Origin: DATAAP01 sp041690495
GTDB taxonomy: Bacteria > Pseudomonadota > Alphaproteobacteria > CACIAM-22H2
Length of the DNA stretch: 64,000 nt
Assembly (NCBI GenBank): GCA_041690495.1
Contig: JAWLHE010000006.1
Span: 304,840 to 368,839 of the forward strand
Reading direction: 5' to 3'
This document shows, in pieces, positions 35,879-45,041 of this stretch (positions are counted from its first letter, which is position 1; every line of letters begins with the position of its first letter). The notes beneath the pieces were generated by a model. It searched no databases, was not told where the DNA came from, and saw only the letters and a list, made by a program, of their open reading frames with translations. The position numbers and the translations under genes are program-made.

Positions 35879-36525
35879 GTAGCGGCAAGCGGTGGCGCGG
35901 AAGGCTGTTCGCGGGCGTGCTTCTGGGCGCAGCGATCCTCCTCGGAGGCTGTCAGCTTCCGGGCAGCGGGGAACCGAGCAATCTGTTCACGCTGACTCCG
36001 AAGAACACCTTCACGGAACCGCTGCCGCGGGTCGACTGGCAGCTCATCGTCGATCCGCCGATCGCCGCGGCAGGACTCAGCACCAGCCGGATTGCGCTCC
36101 AGCGAACGCCCGTAACCCTCGAATACTACGCTAATGCGAACTGGACCGACGTCGCGCCCCTCATGGTCCAGACCCTGTTGATCGAGTCCTTCGAGAACAC
36201 GGAGAAGATCATCGGGGTCAGCCGGGAATCGACCAGCTTGCGGGCGGACTATCTTCTGAAGACGGAGCTCAGGGAATTCCAGGCGGAATATGACGGCAAT
36301 GGTCCACCGCTCGCGCGCGTGCGCATCAATGCCAAGTTGGTGCGGATGTCCGACCGGTCGATCATCGGCAGCCATACGGTCGAGCGGAGCGAGCGCGCGG
36401 CCGGCGAGGACCTGCCCTCGATCGCCGTCGCATTCGACCAGGCGCTGGGTCATGTCATGCGCCGAATTGTCGAGTGGACATTGACCGCTCCGGGCACCAG
36501 GAGCCCGACTCGCCGCGGCAGCTAG
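35875..36525 (+). CDS. ABC-type transport auxiliary lipoprotein (PqiC-like)
   Basis: A 216-residue lipoprotein with lipobox ILLGGCQLPG (Cys about 26). The mature part has the ABC_trans_aux fold features: LPRVDWQLIVDPPIAAAGLSTSRIAL and YYANANWTDVAPLMVQTLLIESFE. Such lipoproteins replace MlaC-type shuttles or anchor the MCE tunnel at the outer membrane in many alphaproteobacteria. It is the last gene of the mlaEFD unit, with an ATGA overlap. Confidence 0.88.
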   Translation: MSSGKRWRGRLFAGVLLGAAILLGGCQLPGSGEPSNLFTLTPKNTFTEPLPRVDWQLIVDPPIAAAGLSTSRIALQRTPVTLEYYANANWTDVAPLMVQTLLIESFENTEKIIGVSRESTSLRADYLLKTELREFQAEYDGNGPPLARVRINAKLVRMSDRSIIGSHTVERSERAAGEDLPSIAVAFDQALGHVMRRIVEWTLTAPGTRSPTRRGS

Positions 36526-36641
36526 GCTGCCGCTCGCGCCCTTCCGCACGGAACACGATTCCGTAAGAGCCGTTCTCTTCCTGCGGCCTGCACATCAGCT
36601 GCGGCCACGCCGCACCTTGTTCACGGCCAAGCAAGTCTTCA

Positions 36642-37697
36642 ATGCGCATCGCTCAGATCGCTCCTCTCGCCGAAAGCGTGCCTCCCAAGCTTTACGGCGG
36701 AACCGAGCGCGTGGTCTCGTATCTGACCGAAGAGCTTGTCGCTCTCGGGCACGACGTCACCCTGTTCGCCAGCGGCGACTCGCACACCCGCGCGCGGCTC
36801 GTTCCGGTCTGCCCGCGCGCCCTCCGGCTCGGCGGAGGATGTCACGATCCGCTCGCCTATCATGTCGCGATGATCGCGCAGGTCCGGCGGATGCGGTCGC
36901 AGTTCGACATCATTCACAGCCACATCGACTACCTTCCGATGGCGATTCTGGATCGTGGACCGCCGCCACTGCTGACGACTTTGCACGGACGCCTCGACCG
37001 GCCGGAGTTCCAATGCGTCTTCCGCGAGTTCCGCGATCTGCCCGTCGTTTCCCTTTCGGATGCCCAGCGCGACCCATTGCCTCGAATGAACTGGATCGGC
37101 ACCGTTTACAACGCGATACCCGAACGGTTCCTGCCGGAGCGGTCGGCGCGTGGGCGCTACCTCGCCTTTCTTGGCAGGGTAGCGCCCGAGAAAGGCCCCG
37201 ACGTCGCGATTCGTATTGCGGTCCGCGCCGGCATGCCGATAAAGCTCGCGGCGAAGATCGACCCGACCGATCGGGCGTACTTCGAGACGCACATCCGGCC
37301 GCTGCTCGGCCATCCGCTGGTCGAATTCATCGGCGAGATCGGCGAGGAAGAGAAGGCAGCTTTCCTGGGCGAGGCGCATGCGTTGATTTTCCCTGTGGAT
37401 TGGCCGGAGCCGTTCGGCATGGTGATGATCGAAGCGATGGCCTGCGGCACGCCGGTCATCGCCTATCGCTGGGGGTCCGTCCCCGAAGTGGTAGACCATG
37501 GCATCACCGGTTTCATCGTCGACTCGGAGGACGATGCACTGGAAGCGCTTCGTCGCGTCGCGACCCTAGACCGTCAACGGATACGCCATGTATTCGAGCG
37601 CCGGTTCACCAGCAGGCGTATGGCCCGGGAGTATCTCAGGCTCTATGAACTCGTCGCAGAGCCGGACGCGATGCCGCTCGTTGCCGCCGGAGAATAG
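36642..37697 (+). CDS. Family 4 glycosyltransferase
   Basis: A 351-residue GT-B glycosyltransferase. MRIAQIAPLAESVPPKLYGGTERVVSYL opens the acceptor lobe. The donor lobe holds YLAFLGRVAPEKGPDVAIRIA (about 167) and the E-x7-E motif PEPFGMVMIEAMACGTPVIAY (about 256), which binds the sugar nucleotide. It lies 5 nt before a debranching-type glucosidase, a pairing seen in alphaproteobacteria, and the two may act on a storage or stress glucan. The ribosome site is weak. Acceptor and donor are unknown. Confidence 0.88.
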   Translation: MRIAQIAPLAESVPPKLYGGTERVVSYLTEELVALGHDVTLFASGDSHTRARLVPVCPRALRLGGGCHDPLAYHVAMIAQVRRMRSQFDIIHSHIDYLPMAILDRGPPPLLTTLHGRLDRPEFQCVFREFRDLPVVSLSDAQRDPLPRMNWIGTVYNAIPERFLPERSARGRYLAFLGRVAPEKGPDVAIRIAVRAGMPIKLAAKIDPTDRAYFETHIRPLLGHPLVEFIGEIGEEEKAAFLGEAHALIFPVDWPEPFGMVMIEAMACGTPVIAYRWGSVPEVVDHGITGFIVDSEDDALEALRRVATLDRQRIRHVFERRFTSRRMAREYLRLYELVAEPDAMPLVAAGE

Positions 37698-37702
37698 GCG
37701 TC

Positions 37703-39889
37703 GTGGCGGGCAGAGCTGCCCAGGAAGGCGACGCGGAATGGTCGAATCCGTTCGCCATCACCGTCACCGATTCGACGCCGTCGTATCGGCCGCGAGTCCT
37801 GAAGCATGGCGATACGTTCCTGGTGGTCGATCCGTTCGGCGACGTGCAGGCGCGCGAAAGCCGCGCGGAGGGCCTCTTTCATGAGGACACTCGCTACCTT
37901 TCCCACGTTGCGCTGTCCGTAAACGGGCATCGTCCGATGCTCCTGAGCTCGAACGTCACGGCGGACAATCTCGCCCTTGCGATCGACCTTACGAACCCGG
38001 ACATTTCGAACCGGAACAACGTCATTCTTTCCAAGGACACGCTGCACATCCTGCGGATGAAGATGTTGGGCAGCGCGTCGTGTCATGAGACGATATTGAT
38101 CAAAAACTTCGGGCAGGAAAGCACCCGCGTCAATCTTGCGTTGCGCCTCGGCGCCGACTTCGCCGACATATTCGAGGTGCGCGGCCAGGCACGGACTCGC
38201 CGGGGAACGATCTTGGAGCCGCTGCTACGGTCGGCCGAATGCGTGCTGCGCTATCTCGGCCTCGATGATGTCACCCGCGAATGCGTTTTGTCCTTCGATC
38301 AGCGCCCCGACCGGCTGACCGCCGAGGGCGCTGCATATCGCTTCACTCTGGCCGGAGGCGAGAGCAGAGCATTCGAGTTCGCGGTGTTGTGCCGCACGAG
38401 CCGATCAGCGCCGCGGCTGCCGCAGAGCTTCCGCGAATGCCGGGAGGATGCCCGACGCTGGCTCGACGAACATAGTACCCGCCGCGCGGAGATCCGCAGC
38501 TCGAATTCCGCATTCAACGGCTGGCTCGATCGTTCGGCATCCGATATCGCGATGCTGGTCACCGAACTCGACACCGGGCCCTATCCTTATGCGGGAATTC
38601 CCTGGTTCAGCACGGCGTTCGGGCGCGACGCGGTGATCACGGCGATGGAATGCCTGTGGCACGCGCCCTATGTCGCGCGCGGCACGCTGCGCTTTCTCGC
38701 CGCGACCCAGGCGACCGAATTGTTGCCCGAATGCGATGCCGAGCCCGGAAAGATCCTGCACGAGACCCGCAAAGGAGAGATGGCGGCACTCGGGGAGGTG
38801 CCGTTCCGCCGCTACTACGGCAGTATCGACTCGACTCCCCTCTTCATCATGCTGGCGCGGGCCTATTTCGACCGCACAGGCGACCAGGACCTGATTGCGG
38901 AGATCTGGCCGAACATCGATGCGGCGATCGGCTGGATGGAGCGTTACGGGGATCTCGATGGCGACGGCTTTCTCGAGTACGACCGCCGTTCCAAGACCGG
39001 TCTGACGAACCAGGGCTGGAAGGATTCCACGGACTCGGTCTTCCACGCCGATCGCCATCTGGCCAAGCCGCCGATCGCACTGTGCGAGGTGCAGGGCTAT
39101 GCCTATGCCGCATGGGTCGGTGCCGCTGTGCTGGCGCGCGCCCTCGGTCGCAATGAGCGCGCCAATGCGCTGACCGCGAAGGCCATCCAACTGCGCCGGA
39201 ACTTCGAGGCCGCGTTCTGGTGCGAGGAGATCGGAACCTACGCTCTCGCTCTCGACGGAGCCAAGCGGCAGTGCCGCGTGCGCAGCTCGAACGCGGGACA
39301 TGCCCTTCTCACCGGCATCGCCTCGGCCGAGCGTGCAGCGCGCGTCGCAGCGACGCTGATGGAGCCGTCTTCGTTCTCGAACTGGGGAATCCGCACCATC
39401 GCAGCCGGCGAGGCGCGCTTTAATCCGATGTCGTATCACAACGGGTCCGTTTGGCCGCATGACAACGCCCTCATCGCCATCGGCTTCGCGCGCTACGGTT
39501 TCGTCGAGCCGCTGCTCCGTCTGACCACCGGTCTGTTCGACGCGGCGATGATGACCGAGCTCAATCGGCTGCCAGAGCTCTTCTGCGGCTTCGAGCGACG
39601 GCCCGGCGAAGGGCCGACCGGATATCCGGTGGCCTGCATTCCGCAGGCCTGGGCGGCGGCGGCGGCGTTCGCCCTGCTCGGTGCGCTCCTCGGCATGTCG
39701 TTCAACCCCCACCTTCGTCAGATCCGCATGACCCGGCCGGTCCTGCCGACATTCCTCGATGAAGTCGAGATCCGCAATCTTCAGCTCGGCAGCGGTTCGG
39801 TCGATCTGCTGTTCCGCCGCCATACGCGCGACGTCGCCCTCAACGTGCTGCGCAAGGACGGCAATGTCGAAGTGATTCTCGTCGGCTGA
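37703..39889 (+). CDS. Amylo-alpha-1,6-glucosidase-type glycogen debranching protein
   Basis: A 728-residue protein. Residues about 30-230 form the GDE_N_bis beta domain (VLKHGDTFLVVDPFGDVQ, FHEDTRYLSHVALSVNG). The (alpha/alpha)6 catalytic domain follows, with GIPWFSTAFGRDAVITAME, YYGSIDSTPLFIMLARAYF and TGLTNQGWKDSTDSVFHAD holding the likely acids. It would hydrolyse alpha-glucosidic branches. GTG 37703 has GGAGA about 9 nt upstream. Operon with the GT4 gene is likely. The exact glycoside specificity is not certain. Confidence 0.9.
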   Translation: MAGRAAQEGDAEWSNPFAITVTDSTPSYRPRVLKHGDTFLVVDPFGDVQARESRAEGLFHEDTRYLSHVALSVNGHRPMLLSSNVTADNLALAIDLTNPDISNRNNVILSKDTLHILRMKMLGSASCHETILIKNFGQESTRVNLALRLGADFADIFEVRGQARTRRGTILEPLLRSAECVLRYLGLDDVTRECVLSFDQRPDRLTAEGAAYRFTLAGGESRAFEFAVLCRTSRSAPRLPQSFRECREDARRWLDEHSTRRAEIRSSNSAFNGWLDRSASDIAMLVTELDTGPYPYAGIPWFSTAFGRDAVITAMECLWHAPYVARGTLRFLAATQATELLPECDAEPGKILHETRKGEMAALGEVPFRRYYGSIDSTPLFIMLARAYFDRTGDQDLIAEIWPNIDAAIGWMERYGDLDGDGFLEYDRRSKTGLTNQGWKDSTDSVFHADRHLAKPPIALCEVQGYAYAAWVGAAVLARALGRNERANALTAKAIQLRRNFEAAFWCEEIGTYALALDGAKRQCRVRSSNAGHALLTGIASAERAARVAATLMEPSSFSNWGIRTIAAGEARFNPMSYHNGSVWPHDNALIAIGFARYGFVEPLLRLTTGLFDAAMMTELNRLPELFCGFERRPGEGPTGYPVACIPQAWAAAAAFALLGALLGMSFNPHLRQIRMTRPVLPTFLDEVEIRNLQLGSGSVDLLFRRHTRDVALNVLRKDGNVEVILVG

Positions 39890-39906
39890 TCCGGCGCAGC
39901 CGGAAT

Positions 39907-40293
39907 CTAGGCCGACACCGCGGGCGTATCGAGCAATGTCAGGATTTCGTCGGTCCGGGTCGACCATTGCGCCCAGTCGACGGCCCGCAGCCCGTACTTG
40001 TTCCTGTGGCTGGCGCTGGCGCCGCGCTCGATCAACAGGCGTAATGCCTCGATCTGGCCCCGCGCTGCGGCGAACATCAGCGCGGTATTGCCGGCCTCGG
40101 TGACGGCGTCGACCGCGGCGCCGCGATCGAGCAGGACGGTCATCGCCGCAATGGCCCCGTTCGCGGCGGCGCGCATCAGCGGCCGCTCGCCGCCATCGCC
40201 CGCCTGATCGGGATCGGCGCCGGCATCGAGCAGGCGCAGGACCGCTTTCGCGTCGTCGGCCTGTGCGGCCAGATGCAGGGGCTGCTGCGTCAT
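39907..40293 (-). CDS. Ankyrin repeat protein
   Basis: A 128-residue protein from ATG 40293 with about three and a half ankyrin repeats: PLHLAAQADDAKAVLRLLDAG, PLMRAAANGAIAAMTVLLDRG, ALMFAAARGQIEALRLLIERG, and a final divergent repeat. Such small cytosolic scaffolds mediate protein contacts; the partner is unknown. It converges on the debranching gene and is divergent from bolA. Confidence 0.88.
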   Translation of the reverse strand: MTQQPLHLAAQADDAKAVLRLLDAGADPDQAGDGGERPLMRAAANGAIAAMTVLLDRGAAVDAVTEAGNTALMFAAARGQIEALRLLIERGASASHRNKYGLRAVDWAQWSTRTDEILTLLDTPAVSA

Positions 40294-40378
40294 CGCTCCG
40301 ATCAAAGCCCGCGCCCGGCGCGCGCGTCAAGGCCGCAACACACTTGACGCGCGCGCCGGACGCTCGCAGTGTCGCGCC

Positions 40379-40666
40379 ATGACAGTCGCCGACGCCATCC
40401 GCCGCACCCTGACCGACGCACTCTCGCCGGATCGCCTGGAGATCATAGACGATTCGCACCGCCATGCCGGCCATGCCGGCGCACGGCCGGAAGGCGAGAC
40501 GCATTTCACCGTCGAGATCGTCGCCGCGCGCTTCGCCGGCCACTCACGCGTCGAGCGCCAGCGGCTCGTCTACGCCGCATTGGCCGATCTGCTGCGCGAG
40601 CGGGTCCATGCGCTTGCACTCAGAACGCTGACGCCCGAGGAAGATCGCGCCCGACGCGCGGGCTGA
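40379..40666 (+). CDS. BolA family protein
   Basis: A 95-residue BolA protein: LEIIDDSHRHAGHAGARPEGETHFTVEIV carries the conserved His and the loop that binds a [2Fe-2S] cluster with monothiol glutaredoxin, and RLVYAALADLLRERVHALALRTLTPEE is the helix-turn-helix-like end. It acts in iron and redox homeostasis or stress morphology. It converges on the DUF2889 gene with a 3-nt gap. Confidence 0.92.
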   Translation: MTVADAIRRTLTDALSPDRLEIIDDSHRHAGHAGARPEGETHFTVEIVAARFAGHSRVERQRLVYAALADLLRERVHALALRTLTPEEDRARRAG

Positions 40667-40669
40667 CGC

Positions 40670-41218
40670 TCAGCTGCCGGTGTAGAATTCAGGCCAGCGC
40701 TGCTTCACCACATCGCCGTCGCTCTTCAGCGCATGGCAGCTGTCGATCGCCCGCGGCCTTCTGCCGCTCGGCGGCTTTTCCCCGTTCATTTTGCGCAGCG
40801 GGAAGATGGTCTGGAACGCCGTGGTGCCGAGCGGCCCCAGCAGCTCGACCAGGTGCGTGCAGCCGCGCACGCCGCCGAGCCGCTCGGCAACCGCGCGCCG
40901 CCAGCCCTTGACGATCGACAGGCCCTTTAGGGCCGCGAAGTTGCCGGCGACGTCGGGACAGACGCGGAAAGGGCTGGAGTCGGTCACCGCCTCGACGGCG
41001 TGGACCTTGAAATCGTCATCGATCGTGAGGCGGATCCACATGTCGTGCACCGCCTCGCCGGCCTCGATGCGGCCGCGCCAGTCGTTGTCGAAGCTGTAGG
41101 ATTTGGTATCGACCAGATGCCCCTCGATGTCCCACATCCCGTCGCGCCGGCGATAGCCGCGGCATTCGATACGGCGGATGTGGATCGGCTCACGGTCGTC
41201 GGGGCTGGACAGAGGCAT
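40670..41218 (-). CDS. DUF2889 domain protein
   Basis: A 182-residue soluble protein: IHIRRIECRGYRRRDGMWDIEGHLVDTKSYSF opens the domain, followed by GEAVHDMWIRLTIDD and GCTHLVELLGPLGTTAFQTI. This layout matches DUF2889, of unknown function, common in alpha- and betaproteobacteria. A perfect 16-bp-armed palindrome sits 11 nt upstream of the ATG. An in-frame ATG at 41257 lies within that palindrome and would make it coding, which I consider unlikely. Confidence 0.8.
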   Translation of the reverse strand: MPLSSPDDREPIHIRRIECRGYRRRDGMWDIEGHLVDTKSYSFDNDWRGRIEAGEAVHDMWIRLTIDDDFKVHAVEAVTDSSPFRVCPDVAGNFAALKGLSIVKGWRRAVAERLGGVRGCTHLVELLGPLGTTAFQTIFPLRKMNGEKPPSGRRPRAIDSCHALKSDGDVVKQRWPEFYTGS

Positions 41219-41228
41219 TGAACACGGC

Positions 41229-41263
41229 GCCCTATTGATTGTGCGTTGCACAATCAATAGGGC
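41229..41263. promoter_or_regulatory. Perfect inverted repeat, 16-bp arms
   Basis: GCCCTATTGATTGTGC, a 3-nt centre (GTT), then the exact complement. It lies between the CBS gene and DUF2889 gene, 11 nt before the latter. No T-run follows on either strand, so an operator is likelier than a terminator. Its core TTGTGC-GTT-GCACAA (41239-41253) recurs near the sRNA promoter at 31691. Confidence 0.75.
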
Positions 41264-41285
41264 CGCCTCGCGGCCGCGTCAAAGC

Positions 41286-41735
41286 CTACTGCGACACACC
41301 GTAACCGGGACTATGGATGAAGGCGTCGAGCTCGCGGATGTCGTCCTCGGCCTGATCGAGCGCCGCATTGTAGAGATCGCGCACCGAGACCATGCCCACG
41401 ACCGTGCTTCCGTCGAGCACCGGCAGGTGGCGGTAGCCGCCGCGACTCATCTTCTCCAGCGCGCTCCGGGCGGTGTCGGTCGGGCGCAGCGTGTCGGGAT
41501 TGCGGGTCATGAGCGCGCCAAGCGTGGCGCGACCGGGATCGAGTCCGCCGGCGACGACTTTCACCGCCAGATCGCGCTCCGTGAAAATGCCCTGAAGGAC
41601 GCCGTGGCTGACGATCATCACCGCACTGACGTTGTTGTCCGCCATCAGCTGCGCCGCCTCGCGCGCCGTCGCCGTCTCGTCGGCGAAGATGAGGACCTGG
41701 TTGTGGACGATGTCGGGCACAATCGTTCGCTGCAT
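41286..41735 (-). CDS. Tandem CBS domain protein
   Basis: A 149-residue protein made of two CBS domains: MADNNVSAVMIVSHGVLQGIFTERDL and MSRGGYRHLPVLDGSTVVGMVSVRDL. CBS pairs bind adenosyl ligands (AMP, ATP, SAM, NAD). GGGAG lies 7 nt before the ATG at 41735. It is downstream of the CNNM gene on the same strand, separated by about 125 nt. Its target is not evident. Confidence 0.88.
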   Translation of the reverse strand: MQRTIVPDIVHNQVLIFADETATAREAAQLMADNNVSAVMIVSHGVLQGIFTERDLAVKVVAGGLDPGRATLGALMTRNPDTLRPTDTARSALEKMSRGGYRHLPVLDGSTVVGMVSVRDLYNAALDQAEDDIRELDAFIHSPGYGVSQ

Positions 41736-41861
41736 GGCGCACTCCCTGACTGGGTCGCGCCGCGGCGCATAGCCGATCATTCGCCGCGGGCCGCGGCCGT
41801 GATATCGCCGATTATACTGCCCCTTTGCCCCGCGTCGGCAAGGCCCACCTGCGGGCCAAGC

Positions 41862-43157
41862 TCAGGACAGCAACCCCGCGTCCTCGTCCTGCACCGCAGC
41901 GGCCGAAGGCGGTGACACCCGCAGAGCGGTGATCTGATTGCGCTTGCGGCGCAGGACCTCGAATCGAAAGCCGTGAAATGTGAAGACCTGCCCGACCTCT
42001 GGAATGCGCCGCGCCTCGAACAGCACAAGACCGGCGATGGTGGCCGCGTCGCGGTCGGGCAGATTCCAGTCGAGGTCGCGGTTGAGGTCGCGGATCGTAA
42101 CGTGCCCGTCGATGACGTAGCTGCCGTCGGGCTGCGGCCGTACGCCGGGCACCTGGAACTCGTGGCGCTCGGCGATATCGCCGACGATCTCCTCGAGAAT
42201 GTCCTCGAGCGTGACGATGCCGAGAAAGGCGCCGTACTCGTCGACGACGATCGCGAAGTGCTCGCGCCGGCGGCGGAACGCACCGAGCTGGTCGAGCAGC
42301 GTGGTCGATTCGGGAATGAACCACGGCGGCGTGGCGATATCGCTGATGCGGATCGCATCGAAGTTTCCGCCCTTGGCGCGCAGCGCCTGCAGCACCGCCT
42401 TGGCGTGGAGCACGCCGACAATGTTGTCGGGCTGGCCGCGCCACAGCGGGATGCGCGTGTACTTGCTCGACAGCGCCTGCTCGACGACCGCGCCGGGCTT
42501 CTGGTCGATGTCGATCGCGAGGACCTGACGGCGGTGCACCATGATCGTGCCGACCTCGACGTCGGCGAGATCGAGGATCGAGCGCAGCATGTTGCGCTCG
42601 CCGTTGGCCTCACCAGCGGCGTGGAGCTCGATGGCACCGCGCAGCTCCTCCTCCGCGGCCTCGCTGCCCGCCTCGAGACGGTGAGCGCCGAGGAGCCGCA
42701 GCAGCCCGCGCACGACCGCCTGGGTTGCGTGCACCACCGGCGTCAGGCCCGCCATGACCGGCCGCAGCACCGGTGCCGCCGCGAGCGCCACGCGGTCGGC
42801 GTGGTTGATCGCGAAGGTCTTGGGCAGCACCTCGCCGAAGACGACGACGAGAACGGTCATGACGACGGTCGCGTAGGCGACGCCGGCGTCTCCGAACAGC
42901 GCGATGAAGGCGCCGGTCGCAAGCGCCGAGGCGAAGATGTTGACGAGGTTGTTGGCAATCAGGATGGCCGTGAGCAGCTGCTCTTTGCCCTCGCGCAGCT
43001 GGTTGACCAGCCGTGCGCGACGCCCGCCCTTGCGCGCCAGCGCATGCATGCGCGGACGCGACGCCGCCGTCAGCCCGGTTTCGGCGCCGGAGAAGAACGC
43101 CGACACCCCCAGCAGGACGGCGATCGCAGCGGCGACGAGAGCCAGCTCCAGGCTCAT
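41862..43157 (-). CDS. CNNM/CBS/CorC-HlyC domain membrane protein
   Basis: A 431-residue protein with three or four N-terminal helices forming the CNNM (DUF21) domain (ALVAAAIAVLLGVSAFFSGAETGLTAASR), a CBS pair (IMVHRRQVLAIDIDQ; AIVVDEYGAFLGIVTLEDILEEIVG) and a C-terminal CorC_HlyC domain (about 345-420). The family is linked to Mg2+/Co2+ efflux. The ATG overlaps the aroB stop by 4 nt, a widespread alphaproteobacterial arrangement. Confidence 0.92.
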   Translation of the reverse strand: MSLELALVAAAIAVLLGVSAFFSGAETGLTAASRPRMHALARKGGRRARLVNQLREGKEQLLTAILIANNLVNIFASALATGAFIALFGDAGVAYATVVMTVLVVVFGEVLPKTFAINHADRVALAAAPVLRPVMAGLTPVVHATQAVVRGLLRLLGAHRLEAGSEAAEEELRGAIELHAAGEANGERNMLRSILDLADVEVGTIMVHRRQVLAIDIDQKPGAVVEQALSSKYTRIPLWRGQPDNIVGVLHAKAVLQALRAKGGNFDAIRISDIATPPWFIPESTTLLDQLGAFRRRREHFAIVVDEYGAFLGIVTLEDILEEIVGDIAERHEFQVPGVRPQPDGSYVIDGHVTIRDLNRDLDWNLPDRDAATIAGLVLFEARRIPEVGQVFTFHGFRFEVLRRKRNQITALRVSPPSAAAVQDEDAGLLS

Positions 43158-44260
43158 GCCGCGATCGCCTGCTCGAGCACGGACCGCACGGCCCCGCCAT
43201 CGACCTCGCGCGCGACGAAGGCCTGGCCGATGCCGCGGGCGAGGATGAACGTGATGCGGCCGTCGCGCACTTTCTTGTCCTGCGCCATCAGCGCGAGCAG
43301 CCGGTCGAGATCCCAGGCATGGTCGGGCGGTCTGACCGGCAGGCCGACCGCCTCGAAGTGCCGGCGCAGGCGCGCTACGTCGGTGGCGGGCGCGAGGCCG
43401 AGCCGCGCCGAAAGGTCGAACGCCAGCACCATGCCGATGGCGACCGCCTCGCCATGCAGCAGCGCCGCGCCATAGCCGAGGGCGGCCTCGAGCGCGTGCG
43501 CGAAGGTGTGGCCAAGATTGAGCAGCGCGCGCTGGCCCGCCTCGCGCTCGTCGGCGGCGACGATGCGCGCCTTGGCGGCGCAGCTTCGTTCGACGGCGAT
43601 GGCGCGTGCCGCCACGTCGCCGGCGACGAGATCGGAGCCATGGGCCTCGAGCCAGGCGAAGAAGGCAGGATCGTCGATCAGGCCGTATTTGACGGTTTCC
43701 GCATAGCCGGCGAGCAGTTCGCGCCGCGGCAGGGTCTGGAGCGAATCGAGATCGGCCAGCACGAGACGCGGCTGGTGGAACGTGCCGACGAGGTTCTTGC
43801 CGTGCCGCGTGTTAATGCCGGTCTTGCCGCCGACACTGCTGTCGACCTGCGCCAGCAGGGTCGTCGGTGCCTGGATGAAGTCGACGCCGCGCAGCAGCAG
43901 GCTCGCCGCCAGCCCGGTCAGATCGCCGACCACGCCGCCGCCGAGCGCCAGCAGGGTCGAGCCGCGCTCCAGCCGCTTTTCAAGCACCGCGTCGAGCACG
44001 CCGGCGAGATGCGCGAAATCCTTGCTGCCCTCCCCCGCCGGCACTGTTGCAAGCACCGATTCGATGCCGCTCTCGCGCAGGCCGCGCGCCAGCCGCGGCC
44101 ATTGCGCCGCAGCGACGCGCTCGTCGGTGACGACGAATACGCGCTTCTCGTGCAGGACCGGCCCTATCAGTTCGCCCGCGCGCTCGTACAGCCCGGTGCC
44201 GATGACGATGTCGTAGCCGCGGTCGCCCAGATCGACCCGCACCTTGGATTCCGCCGTCAT
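43154..44260 (-). CDS. aroB: 3-dehydroquinate synthase
   Basis: A 368-residue enzyme of the shikimate pathway making dehydroquinate from DAHP with NAD+ and zinc. Landmarks: TVPAGEGSKDFAHLAGVLD, LGGGVVGDLTGLAASLLLRG, QVDSSVGGKTGIN, ELLAGYAETVKYGLI and NLGHTFAHALE (zinc His). The ATG at 44260 overlaps the aroK stop, so aroK-aroB are coupled. Confidence 0.97.
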   Translation of the reverse strand: MTAESKVRVDLGDRGYDIVIGTGLYERAGELIGPVLHEKRVFVVTDERVAAAQWPRLARGLRESGIESVLATVPAGEGSKDFAHLAGVLDAVLEKRLERGSTLLALGGGVVGDLTGLAASLLLRGVDFIQAPTTLLAQVDSSVGGKTGINTRHGKNLVGTFHQPRLVLADLDSLQTLPRRELLAGYAETVKYGLIDDPAFFAWLEAHGSDLVAGDVAARAIAVERSCAAKARIVAADEREAGQRALLNLGHTFAHALEAALGYGAALLHGEAVAIGMVLAFDLSARLGLAPATDVARLRRHFEAVGLPVRPPDHAWDLDRLLALMAQDKKVRDGRITFILARGIGQAFVAREVDGGAVRSVLEQAIAA

Positions 44261-44841
44261 GTGGTCTTGCCCTGCAATTCGCCGCGCAGATGCGCCTCCA
44301 GTGCCGCGATCACGCGGTCGACGGTCGCGTCGGCCGGCCCGTCGAGGCTGTCGATGCAGATGTCCGCCTCGGCATAGACCGGGTGCCGCTGGTCCATGAG
44401 CTTCGCCAGGATCTCGCGCGGCTCGCCGCGCTTGAGAAGCGGCCGGTTGGTGCGTCGTTCGACCCGCCGCACCAGGACGTCGAGATCGGCACGGAGCCAT
44501 ACCGAAATCCCTGCCGCCTTGATCCGCGCGCGCGTCTCGGCATCCATGAACGCGCCGCCGCCGGTGGCGAGGACATGGGCGGGCCGTTCCAGCAGGCGCT
44601 GAATGATACGCCGCTCGCCGTCGCGGAACGCCACTTCGCCGTAGCGCTCGAATATCTCCTCGATCGTACAGCCGGCGGCAGTTTCGATCTCATGATCGGC
44701 GTCGACGAAGGGCAGGCCGAGGCGATGCGCCAGCCGGCGTCCGATCGAGCTCTTCCCCGCCCCCATCAGCCCGACCATGACGACGGTTCGGTCGATCCGA
44801 CCCGGGCCGGGATCGGCCGGTCTATGCGCAGGCTCCCCCAT
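44257..44841 (-). CDS. aroK: Shikimate kinase
   Basis: A 194-residue kinase phosphorylating shikimate. P-loop GLMGAGKSSIG (about residue 24), DADHEIE (substrate Asp), FRDGERRII, ATGGGAF and RRTNRPLL are the family blocks. The N-terminus carries about 18 extra residues before VVMVGLMG, common in alphaproteobacteria. First gene of aroK-aroB-CNNM. Confidence 0.95.
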   Translation of the reverse strand: MGEPAHRPADPGPGRIDRTVVMVGLMGAGKSSIGRRLAHRLGLPFVDADHEIETAAGCTIEEIFERYGEVAFRDGERRIIQRLLERPAHVLATGGGAFMDAETRARIKAAGISVWLRADLDVLVRRVERRTNRPLLKRGEPREILAKLMDQRHPVYAEADICIDSLDGPADATVDRVIAALEAHLRGELQGKTT

Positions 44842-45041
44842 GTGCTTCAGGCGCGGCCGGCGGTCTCGCGCAGCGCCTTGTGGCGCCCGAATTGATCACG
44901 CCGCCTGCTGCCGATAGACTGCCCCGGTTTCGTCATACTGACCTTGTAAATCATAGTGACACATTAACAAAAATACGGTGTCGTGTCGCCGCCGCGACCG
45001 ACCGCCGCATCTCCAGCCTCGACGGAACCGATCCCGTGTCA

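Noticed and set aside
41229..41263. The large palindrome as an intrinsic terminator of the CBS gene
   Set aside because: No T-run follows on either strand, and the arms are AT-rich at the core; an operator fits better.
41973..43475. A 500-codon plus-strand frame over the CNNM and aroB genes
   Set aside because: It crosses two certain genes on the other strand and has a composition typical of complement-strand reading, with no recognisable domain.
44842..45041. 6S RNA or other structural RNA upstream of the small membrane protein gene
   Set aside because: A GCGCC-TTGT-GGCGC hairpin is present, but no long closing stem or terminator could be built.
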